A stretch of DNA of 8,680 nt from JAYKHL01 sp035284865. Its GTDB lineage: Bacteria > Cyanobacteriota > Sericytochromatia > S15B-MN24 > JAQBPE01. Both the position numbers and the translations under genes were made by a program. Positions within the stretch are counted from its first letter, which is position 1. The number at the start of each line of letters is the position of its first letter. Shown piece after piece: positions 1 to 6,247 of the stretch. The notes under the pieces were generated by a model that searched no databases, had not been told where the DNA came from, and saw only the letters and a program-made list of their open reading frames with translations. The stretch is from positions 1-8,680 of the forward strand of contig JAYKHL010000123.1 in the NCBI GenBank assembly GCA_035284865.1. The letters are read 5' to 3'.

Positions 1-503
1 AGCTCGCCCCCCGCTGGGCTCACCATGTGGGAGAACACCTCCTGACACCGAGGCCTGTCCTTCAGCAGGGCCTCCACGGAGTGCGCCTCCACCCAGGCAA
101 CGAACGCCGGCAGGAAGCCTTCATGCCCCTTCTTGACCAGGCTGGACGCTCCCGTCTCCCGGTACTCGTCCAGCATCTGTCCGATCAGGTGATCGGCCCG
201 GAAGCGCTGCTTGGTCTGCTTGTCGTCGACGAGCGGATCGTGGAAGGTCTCGACGTGCCCCGAGGCCACCCACGCCTGCGGGTGCATCAGGATGGCGGCG
301 TCCATCCCGACCATGTCCGTGCGTTGCTGCACCACGGAGCGCCACCACGCCCGCTTGACGTTGTTCTTGAGCAGCACGCCGAGGGGGCCATAGTCCCAGG
401 TGCTCCCGAGCCCTCCGTAGATTTCGCTGCTCGGGAAAATGATGCCACGCCGCTTCGCGAGCGAGACAATCTTCTCCATCAGATCCGTGGCCACTTGCGT
501 CAT
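1..503 (-). CDS. glyQS: Glycyl-tRNA synthetase, dimeric (GlyQS) type; N-terminal 167 codons, rest beyond window edge
   Basis: It charges tRNA-Gly with glycine in the cytoplasm. The reading frame runs from ATG at 503 to the window edge with no stop, so only the N-terminal third is present. Translation gives the diagnostic class II GlyRS opening: MEKIVSLAKRRG, then FPSSEIYGGLGSTWDYGPLG (residues 23-42), LKNNVKRAWW, GMDAAILMHP, WVASGHV, DPLVDDKQTKQRFRADHLIG. This is the single-chain alpha2 type, not the separate alpha/beta GlyQ+GlyS type. The start is supported by GGAGG placed 7 bases before the ATG; a second Met at residue 9 is less well placed. The segment just before RFRADHL (DDKQTKQ) has no cysteines, whereas many relatives carry a CxxC pair there, as I recall. 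It is co-directional with pilQ, 90 bases downstream, and a TATAAT box in the gap suggests independent transcription. Family call is very secure; the C-terminal catalytic and anticodon-binding parts are not visible. Confidence 0.96.
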   Translation of the reverse strand, partial: MTQVATDLMEKIVSLAKRRGIIFPSSEIYGGLGSTWDYGPLGVLLKNNVKRAWWRSVVQQRTDMVGMDAAILMHPQAWVASGHVETFHDPLVDDKQTKQRFRADHLIGQMLDEYRETGASSLVKKGHEGFLPAFVAWVEAHSVEALLKDRPRCQEVFSHMVSPAGGE

Positions 504-525
504 TTGCTGCCCTCCGATCGAACGT

Positions 526-554
526 CGGCCGCCCGCAGGGGTCGCGGACGGCCG
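526..554 (-). other. 11-bp stem-loop in the pilQ-glyQS gap (5' leader hairpin or terminator-like)
   Basis: On the minus strand CGGCCGTCCGC pairs with GCGGGCGGCCG, 11 pairs including one G-U, around the 7-base loop GACCCCT. No T-tract follows, so it is not a canonical intrinsic terminator. If the TATAAT at 565-560 is used, this hairpin would form the very 5' end of the glyQS mRNA, a position that commonly stabilises transcripts. It could equally mark the 3' end of the pilM-Q operon transcript. It ends 22 bases before the glyQS start codon and leaves the GGAGG ribosome-binding site free. Confidence 0.55.
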
Positions 555-559
555 AGGGG

Positions 560-565
560 ATTATA
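560..565 (-). promoter_or_regulatory. Candidate -10 box (TATAAT) for glyQS
   Basis: On the minus strand a perfect TATAAT lies between pilQ and glyQS, preceded by CCTG. No good TTGACA-like hexamer sits 16-18 bases upstream, so the -35 is weak or absent. Transcription would start near 553, giving a 5' leader of about 50 bases. A hexamer match this good is notable in such GC-rich DNA, but the assignment is inferred from sequence only. Confidence 0.5.
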
Positions 566-593
566 CAGGATGGAGAGCGCCAGGCCGGGCCGG

Positions 594-1967
594 TCAGTCC
601 ATCAACCGCTCGCCGCTCTTGATATGGGGGGTGACCATCACGATCACCTCGGTCTCGTCGTTGCTGTTGGACTCCTGGCGGAACAGGAAGCCAATGAACG
701 GAAGGTCGCCCAGAAGGGGCGTCTTCGTCAGGGAGTTCGTGGTGTTGCGCCGGATGAGGCCACCGATGACCACGGTCTCGCCGTCTGCCACCCGCATGGT
801 GGTCTTCAGGCGACGCTCGTTGATCTCGGGCACGGGGTTGCCGTTGACGATCACGTCCTTCCCGCGCACCGAGATGTTCGGCTGGATGTCCATCGTCACA
901 AAGCCGTTGGTGTCGATCCGAGGCGTGATCGTGAGCCGCTCGCCGATGTCCTGGAACTGCACCTGCTGCGTGGCGTTCGCGGCGCCTCCCGCGGCGCCGA
1001 CGAAGGTGGTCGAGACGATCGGGAAGCGGTTGACGATGGCGATTTCCGCCTGGACGTTGTCCTGTGTTGCCACGCGCGGGTTGGCGAGCACCTGGGCCTC
1101 GCCCCGGTTCACCAGGGCGGTGATGCGGGCGTTGAGGTTCGAGGTCACGTTGCCCAGCGAGGAGAACGTCACCGTTGTGCCCCCGGACCCCGAGGGGGGG
1201 ATGCCCGCAGACGGCTGACCGTTCGCCGTGACGTTGATGTCCGAGACGTTGCTCGAGAACCCGAACTTCGAGCCCCCGAAGCCGAACTCCCCGCCGAGGC
1301 GCTTCAGCGCCCCTCGAGTCACCTCGACCAGCTTCACCTCGATCACCACCTGCGGCGCCGGCACGTCGATGGCCCGGATGGCGTTGCGGATCTTCGTGAG
1401 GTCCTCCCCCGTGCCGGACACCACCAGCGAGTTGGTGCGCTCATCGGCGACGACCTTCACCTTGCCCTGGCTCTTCTGCTCGAGCACCCCCATCAGGATC
1501 CGCATCACGTCAGTGGCCTTGGCGTTGTTGAGGCGAAAGGTCGCAGCCTGCGAGCTGTCGATCTTGGCGCGCAGCTGCTCCTCGTTGGCGATCAGCAAGG
1601 AGGTGCCGACGCGCCGGGCCGCCAGCCCGTTGGTCCGCAACACGATGCCGAAGAACTCGTCGAGGGGCACGGCACGCACGTCAATCGTGAAGCGCCCCTT
1701 CACGCTCTCATCGATGATCAGGTTCATGCCGCCGCGCTGAGCGATCAGGCGAAGCACCTCCCGCACGTCCGCGTTGTCGAACTTCAAGGTGATGAAGGTC
1801 GGATTCTTGATGAGGGCCGGAATGTCCTTGAAGTTGATGAGCTGGTCCTTCACGGCACCATTGCGTTCGGTGGCATCCTGCGCCCAGGCGGGCGCAGCCG
1901 TGGACCAGGCCGAAGCCAGGACGCAGGCCGCCAGGAGAGAGCGCAGCGCGCGCGAGCGAGCCTTCAT
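594..1967 (-). CDS. pilQ: Type IV pilus secretin PilQ (compact form)
   Basis: PilQ forms the gated outer-membrane ring through which the pilus is extruded and retracted. The 457-aa product has a signal peptide (residues 1-29, basic start, hydrophobic core, likely cleavage after AWA). An STN/N0-like domain follows at about 58-128 (FDNADVREVLRLIAQRGGMN, IIDESVKGRFTI). A NolW/secretin N1 repeat lies at about 141-204 (ERTNSLVVSGT). The secretin barrel domain spans about 206-450 (VVIEVKLVEV, VLANPRVATQDN, RLTITPRID, GETVVIGGLI) and includes the hallmark TPLLGDLPFIGFLF at 416-429 and the terminal VIVMVTPHI. Length is well below classical PilQ proteins (about 700-900 aa), because N-terminal AMIN domains are missing. 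The ATG overlaps the pilP stop (TAATG) and has GGAGG 9 bases upstream, which settles the start. It is the last gene of the pilD/M-Q block. The residue 230-275 stretch is Gly/Ser/Thr rich. Identification is secure. Confidence 0.96.
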   Translation of the reverse strand: MKARSRALRSLLAACVLASAWSTAAPAWAQDATERNGAVKDQLINFKDIPALIKNPTFITLKFDNADVREVLRLIAQRGGMNLIIDESVKGRFTIDVRAVPLDEFFGIVLRTNGLAARRVGTSLLIANEEQLRAKIDSSQAATFRLNNAKATDVMRILMGVLEQKSQGKVKVVADERTNSLVVSGTGEDLTKIRNAIRAIDVPAPQVVIEVKLVEVTRGALKRLGGEFGFGGSKFGFSSNVSDINVTANGQPSAGIPPSGSGGTTVTFSSLGNVTSNLNARITALVNRGEAQVLANPRVATQDNVQAEIAIVNRFPIVSTTFVGAAGGAANATQQVQFQDIGERLTITPRIDTNGFVTMDIQPNISVRGKDVIVNGNPVPEINERRLKTTMRVADGETVVIGGLIRRNTTNSLTKTPLLGDLPFIGFLFRQESNSNDETEVIVMVTPHIKSGERLMD

Positions 1968-2713
1968 TACAGGATGCCTCCGATGATCTTCACAAAGCGG
2001 CGGCCGCCGCGAACAAAGGTGACGCCACGGTTGGAGATGGCCTCAACGACGCTGCCGTCTGACAGGGTCTGGCCGATGCGGGCGCTGATGTTGTTACCGG
2101 CCCGGCCCTCAAGCATGCAAATCCGCTCGTAGCCCGTGCTGACGATGCCGCGCACGAGCCACTGCGGTTGATCGAGCGCAGGCGGCTTGTCGCCACCGAA
2201 CGGCTTGGGGGCCGGAGTGGGAGCCGCAGCCCCCCCCCCGACCGGTGGCTTCAACGGGGCGTTGGGGATCGCGGGGGGCACGGGCCTGCTCCCCGGAGGC
2301 GGGAGGGCCACGGTGGAGATCGGAGGCAGCTTGCCCAGGGGCGCGACATCGAGGGGCACCTTGATGGCGCCCGGATCCGGAGGCACGAGCTGAAGGAAAG
2401 GGTCCTCCCGCCCGGCCGCCTCGACGGCGCGCACGGAGAGTTCCTGCTCGGACGTGGCGGCAAGCACCCCCACGTCTCCCTTGCCGATCCGGACCTCGTC
2501 ACCCACGCCTGCCGCCGAGGCGGGCGCTGGGACGGCGGCCGAGGCGCCGGCGCCCCCCCCGCCTTGGGCCGAGACGGCCTTGCCGCCCGGGAGGCTCGGC
2601 CTGGCAGGGGCGGCGTACCCTGCCTCGACCAGAGACAGGTTCTGCGCGACCATCAAGGAGCCGAGGCCCATCGTGACCAGCGACGGCACGATCATCGCCT
2701 GGGTGAAGTTCAT
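1967..2713 (-). CDS. pilP: Type IV pilus assembly protein PilP (GspC-like, membrane-anchored)
   Basis: PilP links the inner-membrane PilN-PilO complex to the periplasmic domains of PilQ. The 248-aa protein has a hydrophobic N-terminus (about residues 5-28) without a lipobox. An Ala/Gly/Pro-rich stretch follows, then the PilP motif GREDPF at 101-106, a long Pro-rich linker (about 111-183), and a compact C-terminal beta domain (184-246: QWLVRGIVSTGYERICMLEG, IGQTLSDGSVVEAI, GVTFVRGGRRFVKI) like the PilP/GspC homology region. Its only Cys is at 199, so lipoprotein anchoring, usual in classical PilP, is not possible; an uncleaved helix or signal peptide is inferred. The start ATG overlaps the pilO stop (ATGA), with a G-rich ribosome-binding stretch just upstream. 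Its TAA overlaps the pilQ ATG. A run of 10 G on the coding strand (residues 158-161) lies within the linker. Family call is based on motif, architecture and position. Confidence 0.9.
   Translation of the reverse strand: MNFTQAMIVPSLVTMGLGSLMVAQNLSLVEAGYAAPARPSLPGGKAVSAQGGGGAGASAAVPAPASAAGVGDEVRIGKGDVGVLAATSEQELSVRAVEAAGREDPFLQLVPPDPGAIKVPLDVAPLGKLPPISTVALPPPGSRPVPPAIPNAPLKPPVGGGAAAPTPAPKPFGGDKPPALDQPQWLVRGIVSTGYERICMLEGRAGNNISARIGQTLSDGSVVEAISNRGVTFVRGGRRFVKIIGGIL
2230..2239 (-). repeat. G10 homopolymer inside pilP
   Basis: Ten consecutive C on the plus strand, that is ten G on the coding strand, spell the end of Pro-Val-Gly-Gly-Gly-Ala in the pilP linker. A second run of eight lies at 2553-2560, also in pilP, and another run of eight at 4405-4412 in pilM. 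Runs of this length are prone to slippage in vivo and to length errors in sequencing. Confidence 0.9.
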
Positions 2714-3339
2714 GGGGTGCCCCCCTTGCTCCGGAGGATGTAGGCGTTGAGCTTGAACTCCATCGCCAGGTTGTTGCGGTAATCTGTCCCGCCACTGACG
2801 GTGCTGGGGCCCGACTGGGTGGGCTTGAGCGACAGGTTGCTGACGGACAGCTTGCGCTCGTACAGGTTGAGCGCCTCCAGGAACCTCAACACCTCCGGGA
2901 AGGTGCCACTTGCCTTGATCGTGATGGGGAGCTCCTGGATCTCCCCGCTCGGGTCCCCCTTGAAGGTTGTCAGCGCCTCAGGCTGAAAGGACTCCAGGTC
3001 GCCCCGGCTGGTCCTCGCCATGCGCTCGATGTCGTACAGCAACACCGGCAGCTGGGCCTCCACGGGGATCTTGGACCGCAGCACGGCAATGGACTTCTCG
3101 ACCTCGATGATCTCGGACTTGACCTTGTCAATCTCCCGCGTCTGTTGCTTCAACTGCAACGCGGTGCTGCGTTTCTCCTCGATGGCCTGCTCTTGCGCCA
3201 CGATGGCGTCGTAACGACTCATCAGGCTGTCTTCGGCCAGGTAGGCATCGTAGCCCAGGTAGAGCAGCGCGACTCCCACGATGGCAGCCGCCACCCCGTT
3301 TGCGGGGAGCTCATTGCCTCCGATCGTGATGGTGCTCAT
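2710..3339 (-). CDS. pilO: Type IV pilus inner-membrane assembly protein PilO
   Basis: PilO dimerises with PilN in the inner membrane and periplasm as part of the pilus alignment subcomplex. The 209-aa product has a short cytoplasmic N-terminus and one transmembrane helix (about residues 13-31). A periplasmic coiled coil follows at about 36-90, rich in E, K, Q and R. The C-terminal ferredoxin-like domain carries the family pattern IPVEAQLPVLLYDIERMART, then FQPEALTTF, LPITIKASGTFPEVLRFLEA and a final beta strand (LAMEFKLNAYIL). Length and architecture are typical. The ATG is 8 bases after the pilN stop behind a run of six G, and its TGA overlaps the pilP ATG (ATGA), which implies coupled translation. 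No feature is missing. Identification is secure. Confidence 0.95.
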   Translation of the reverse strand: MSTITIGGNELPANGVAAAIVGVALLYLGYDAYLAEDSLMSRYDAIVAQEQAIEEKRSTALQLKQQTREIDKVKSEIIEVEKSIAVLRSKIPVEAQLPVLLYDIERMARTSRGDLESFQPEALTTFKGDPSGEIQELPITIKASGTFPEVLRFLEALNLYERKLSVSNLSLKPTQSGPSTVSGGTDYRNNLAMEFKLNAYILRSKGGTP

Positions 3340-3347
3340 GGACCCCC

Positions 3348-3959
3348 CTACCTGGACTCACGGGCGGTGAGCCGGACGCTGGCCGTCAGCTCGAACTGGA
3401 CATAGCTGGTCCGCCCGCTGCTGACCTGGGCTTGCGTTCGACGCAGCTGCGGCCCCGCGAAATACTCCGAGTGCTCAAGGTTGCGCTGGAAGTAAGCGAC
3501 CGCGCCGTAATCCAGCGCACCCCCCTTGATGCTGATTTCGGACTTCCCGGAGTCGACCTTGAAGTCTTCAAACCACAGGCTGCCGGGCGTCAGCGTGCGA
3601 AGCTCGTTCAGGATCTGCCCCCACGAGGGCGCCACGCCCGCCACGCTCTGAAGCGTGGCGTACTGCTTCTTCAACATCTCACGTCGGTCGCCCTGCGCCT
3701 GAAGATCCTTGAGCGACGTGTTGTACTTGTCGATCTCGGCCTGGACCTCACTCTCCCGCTCCGCCAGCTCGACGGCCGTCGGCTCGAACCAGGCAGACCT
3801 CAACACGGTGGGCGTTGCGAAGAGAAGCAGGGCCACGCCCACCCCGATGGCAATCGGGACGAGAGCCTCCCGGTCAATCTCCGGGCCGCCGCCGCTGGAG
3901 GCACTGCCCCCACTGTCCCGCAGTTCCTCCGGGAGCAGGTTGATGTTGATGGTGGTCAT
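3348..3959 (-). CDS. pilN: Type IV pilus inner-membrane assembly protein PilN
   Basis: PilN connects cytoplasmic PilM to the periplasmic PilO/PilP complex. The 203-aa product begins with the PilM-binding motif ININLLPEE (residues 4-12). A Ser/Gly-rich linker (16-25) precedes one transmembrane helix (about 33-50), a coiled coil (about 62-105) and a ferredoxin-like periplasmic domain (about 108-198: WGQILNELRTLTPGSLWFEDF, ISIKGGALDYGAVAYFQRNL, and a beta-rich end). The start is fixed by the N-terminal motif and by a 4-base ATGA overlap with pilM; a good Shine-Dalgarno at normal spacing is lacking, so translational coupling to pilM is likely. The roughly 10-residue Gly/Ser linker between the PilM-binding peptide and the membrane looks longer than usual. 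Identification is secure. Confidence 0.95.
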   Translation of the reverse strand: MTTININLLPEELRDSGGSASSGGGPEIDREALVPIAIGVGVALLLFATPTVLRSAWFEPTAVELAERESEVQAEIDKYNTSLKDLQAQGDRREMLKKQYATLQSVAGVAPSWGQILNELRTLTPGSLWFEDFKVDSGKSEISIKGGALDYGAVAYFQRNLEHSEYFAGPQLRRTQAQVSSGRTSYVQFELTASVRLTARESR

Positions 3960-5053
3960 GGTCCTTCAAGGCCTCGCAGCGCCAGACCCATCGCCGTGAT
4001 GTAGGTGGGGGCCTGAGCCTCCTCGACCTCGACGTTGTCGATGCCGAGGGCCGTGAACGGGTTCCCCACGGCCACCTCGATGCCGAGACGGGTGGTCAGA
4101 AAGCGCTCCAGTCCCCGGATGGAGGCCCCCTTGCCGCAGATGACGATCCGATCGATGGTGGCGCCCCCCTGGCTCATGAAGAAGTCCAGCGAGCGGCTGA
4201 TCTCGCCCGTCAGCTCCGACAGAGCAGGCCGGATGATCTCCGTGGCCTGCTCCACCTCCGCCGAGATGTCCTCGTAGCCCTGGGGATCCACGTCGAGCTG
4301 GTCGAGCAGATCGCGAGCCGCAAATTCGTCGATGCCGAGCGAGTTGATGAGGTTGTCCACGAGGTAGCTGTAGCCAATCAAGACGCTGCGGTTGAACTTG
4401 GGCACCCCCCCCGACAACACGTTGATGTCCGTCGAGGGTCCCTGAATCAAGAGCGCTGCGGTGGTCTGATTATCGTCCAGGTACTCGGACTTCTCTAGGG
4501 CTCTCATCACAGCGAACGAGGCCACGTCCACGCACTTGAGGCCCAACCCGGCCTCCTCGGCCGCCGTGATGAAGGACTGGACAAGGTTCTTCTGGGCAGC
4601 GACGAGGAGCACCTCCATCTTGTCGTTGCCTGCCTCATCAACGGTGTCACCGACAATCTGGGAGCTGATGTTGACGTCATCCAGCGCGAACGGGATGTAG
4701 CGCTCGGCCTCGATCCCGATGTAGGTCTCGAGCTCGCTCGCGTCCATGGGTTCCGTGGCGATGAGGCGGATGATGACGCTCTGGCCGCTGATGGCCACCA
4801 CTGCCTGCTCCGCCTCGATGCCCTGTTCGTCCAGGAGGCCGCGCACCATCTCCCCCACGGCCGCTGGGTCCGCAATCTCACCATCCACCAGGGAGTTGGC
4901 TGGCATCGGGACGCTGCCCAGGGCCTCCACGACGTACCCCGTCTTGCCCCTGGAGAGGCTCGCCACCACGATGGCGTCAGGGCCGATGTCGAGCCCCACC
5001 ACGGTCTTGGCCTTCAGCCCGATGCGGGCCTTCAGCGTCTCAAGCCACTCCAT
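3956..5053 (-). CDS. pilM: Type IV pilus assembly protein PilM (actin-like, cytoplasmic)
   Basis: PilM is an FtsA/actin-fold protein that binds nucleotide and the PilN N-terminus on the cytoplasmic face. The 365-aa product has the phosphate-1 motif VVGLDIGPD (18-26). The SHS2-like insertion region follows, with the PilM-typical IEAERYIPFALDDV (114-127). EVLLVAAQKNLV lies at 147-158 and an adenosine-type motif IVICGKGASIRGLE at 303-316. A hydrophobic C-terminus (ITAMGLALRG) completes it. In the phosphate-2 region, where relatives usually have a D-I-G core, this protein reads LLIQGPSTDINV (201-212), so the usual Asp is replaced. The ATG has AAGGAG 7 bases upstream and starts 18 bases after pilD; the TGA overlaps pilN (ATGA). 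Identification as PilM is secure; whether it hydrolyses ATP is open. Confidence 0.95.
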   Translation of the reverse strand: MEWLETLKARIGLKAKTVVGLDIGPDAIVVASLSRGKTGYVVEALGSVPMPANSLVDGEIADPAAVGEMVRGLLDEQGIEAEQAVVAISGQSVIIRLIATEPMDASELETYIGIEAERYIPFALDDVNISSQIVGDTVDEAGNDKMEVLLVAAQKNLVQSFITAAEEAGLGLKCVDVASFAVMRALEKSEYLDDNQTTAALLIQGPSTDINVLSGGVPKFNRSVLIGYSYLVDNLINSLGIDEFAARDLLDQLDVDPQGYEDISAEVEQATEIIRPALSELTGEISRSLDFFMSQGGATIDRIVICGKGASIRGLERFLTTRLGIEVAVGNPFTALGIDNVEVEEAQAPTYITAMGLALRGLEGP

Positions 5054-5071
5054 GCGAACGCTCCTTCTCCG

Positions 5072-6079
5072 TCAGGGACCGCCGAGATGGTGCGCCAGCC
5101 AGGACCAGCTGGGCGTCTCGATGAACAGCGCCCCGATGCCCCCCGTCACCAGCGCAGGACCAAAGGGCATCACGTGAGGCGGCTCCGTGTGGGAGACGCG
5201 CCGGACCACCCAGCCGGCAGCCAGGGAGAGGAACATCGACGTCACCAGCGCCAGGCCCCAGCCGACCGCGTCCAGGTGCCCCCCCAACCACCACCAGGTG
5301 GTGCCAGAGGACAGCCCCGTCACCATCACCACCAGCCACAGGCAGACCGGGGTGGCCAGGGCTGCCACAGCCGCCGGCCACCGGGCGCCAGCCCGCCACC
5401 AACGCGCGTGAAGCTCGCCCAGCCCCCACAGGCTGCCCACCACCAGAGCCAGCGCCAGGGCCCCCAAGGTGTGGCTGGTGCCCAACCAGGCGCCAAGCAT
5501 CATCACCAGCGTCATGTCGCCATCTCCGACCCCATCCTGGCCGATCAGCAGCAAGGAAAGGCTGTTGACGGCCAACAGGAAGGCCCAGGCGCCGAGGGCC
5601 GCCACCAGGCCGGAAACCCCGTGGTCCGTCAGCGTGAACCCGTACAGCAACCCGAAGGCAATGCCGGGCAAGGTCACCGCGTCGTGGATCAGCATCGTGT
5701 CGTGGTCGATCCAGAAGATGACGATCCCCAGCGCCACGAACACCCACAACGCGAGCGTCTGCCAGGAGGGGCCATGGGCCTGCAAGACGGCCCAGAACAG
5801 CACCCCGGTGACGGCCTCGACCACGGGGTATCGCCACGAGATGGGGCCCCGGCAGGAGGCACACCGGCCGCGCAGCACGAGGAAGCTGACCACGGGAAGG
5901 TTTTGCCAGGCCCTGAGCGCGGTGGCGCAGTGAGGGCATCGAGAGCCGGGCCACACAATCGACAGGCCAGCAGGCAGGCGATGGATGACCACATTGAGGA
6001 ACGATCCGATCATCGCGCCAAACACCAGCGCGAGGGGCCCCAGCCAGGAGGCTGGCACCGACAGCAACACGGGCGACAC
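5072..6079 (-). CDS. pilD: Prepilin peptidase / N-methyltransferase PilD
   Basis: An inner-membrane aspartyl protease that removes the leader of prepilins and methylates the new N-terminus. Numbered from GTG 6079 (335 aa), it shows the N-terminal GAMIGSFLNVVIHRLP motif and two CxxC pairs (C48/C51, C73/C76) of the cytoplasmic methyltransferase loop, with SWRYPVVE after them. The first catalytic Asp region is IDHDTMLIHD (124-133), the second is GVGDGDMT (D188), and the C-terminal motif is PFGPAL. Between the second Asp module and PFGPAL lie about 80 extra residues, including two more likely membrane helices (about 234-255 and 274-290), so it is larger than usual (250-290 aa). The residue after the second catalytic motif is Thr where Lys is common. 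The frame extends to a TTG at 6118, but that start has no Shine-Dalgarno; GTG 6079 has GGAGAGG 10 bases upstream and gives a normal N-terminus. It heads the pilM-Q operon. Family call is secure; the start is uncertain. Confidence 0.93.
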   Translation of the reverse strand: MSPVLLSVPASWLGPLALVFGAMIGSFLNVVIHRLPAGLSIVWPGSRCPHCATALRAWQNLPVVSFLVLRGRCASCRGPISWRYPVVEAVTGVLFWAVLQAHGPSWQTLALWVFVALGIVIFWIDHDTMLIHDAVTLPGIAFGLLYGFTLTDHGVSGLVAALGAWAFLLAVNSLSLLLIGQDGVGDGDMTLVMMLGAWLGTSHTLGALALALVVGSLWGLGELHARWWRAGARWPAAVAALATPVCLWLVVMVTGLSSGTTWWWLGGHLDAVGWGLALVTSMFLSLAAGWVVRRVSHTEPPHVMPFGPALVTGGIGALFIETPSWSWLAHHLGGP

Positions 6080-6180
6080 GGGCGACGGACCTCTCCGGCT
6101 CACGACCGGGCGCGACAAGGGGGATTGAAGCAGCCCTGCGGCTGTTTTCCAGATAAAATTTATTCACGTGATATGTACCC

Positions 6181-6207
6181 AGGCCCTCGCATTATATGCG
6201 AGGGCCT
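6181..6207. promoter_or_regulatory. 27-base perfect palindrome with TATAAT at its centre, upstream of pilD
   Basis: AGGCCCTCGCA and TGCGAGGGCCT are exact inverse repeats of 11 bases around a 5-base centre, whose outer T and A can also pair. Read on the minus strand the centre contains TATAAT (6196-6191), positioned to start transcription near 6184, roughly 65-105 bases before the two candidate pilD start codons. No recognisable -35 hexamer is found 16-18 bases upstream. As RNA it would be a very stable hairpin lying 41 bases after the TPR-gene stop, but no T-tract follows, so a classical terminator is not supported. It may be a promoter overlapped by an operator, or an attenuating or processing hairpin. 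Confidence 0.55.
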
Positions 6208-6216
6208 CCCGGGAGG
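6205..6216. repeat. 12-base palindrome CCTCCCGGGAGG next to the larger palindrome
   Basis: A self-complementary 12-mer overlaps the edge of the 27-base palindrome by three bases. On the minus strand it occupies the spacer and -35 area of the candidate TATAAT promoter, so it could be an operator half or an alternative hairpin. A function is not shown by sequence alone. Confidence 0.45.
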
Positions 6217-6247
6217 TTGTTACGTTCATCACGCTGGAAGCCGCTTG

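Larger units (their letters stand above)
6080..6247. other. Intergenic region between the TPR gene and pilD
   Basis: This 168-base region (129 bases if pilD starts at TTG 6118) is the only sizeable gap in the minus-strand gene series besides the pilQ-glyQS gap. Besides the two palindromes it contains a distinctly AT-rich stretch at about 6152-6178, including the small palindrome ATAAAATTTAT and a CACGTG. A short 5-bp hairpin lies at 6131-6144. AT-rich DNA in such a GC-rich setting is typical of promoter regions. No open frame here looks coding. Confidence 0.6.

Noticed and set aside
504..593. T-box or other riboswitch upstream of glyQS
   Set aside because: The leader is far too short, with no specifier loop or antiterminator sequence; only a simple hairpin is present.
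27..2132. A 701-codon open frame on the plus strand, opposite pilQ and glyQS
   Set aside because: It lies antisense to clearly recognisable PilQ and GlyRS, its translation is rich in His, Arg, Gly and Asp with no family character, and such long antisense frames are expected from third-position GC bias.
5288..5304. Inverted repeat CACCACC-A-GGTGGTG
   Set aside because: It lies inside the pilD coding region, has a one-base loop, and is explained by codon choice.
6131..6148. CAGCC-CTGC-GGCTG followed by TTTT, a possible plus-strand terminator
   Set aside because: The stem has only 5 pairs and no plus-strand gene precedes it.
5040..6167. A 375-codon minus-strand frame overlapping pilD in another phase
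   Set aside because: It has no membrane or peptidase motifs, runs past the pilD end into pilM and is a frame shadow; the real frame shows the two CxxC pairs and the catalytic Asp residues.
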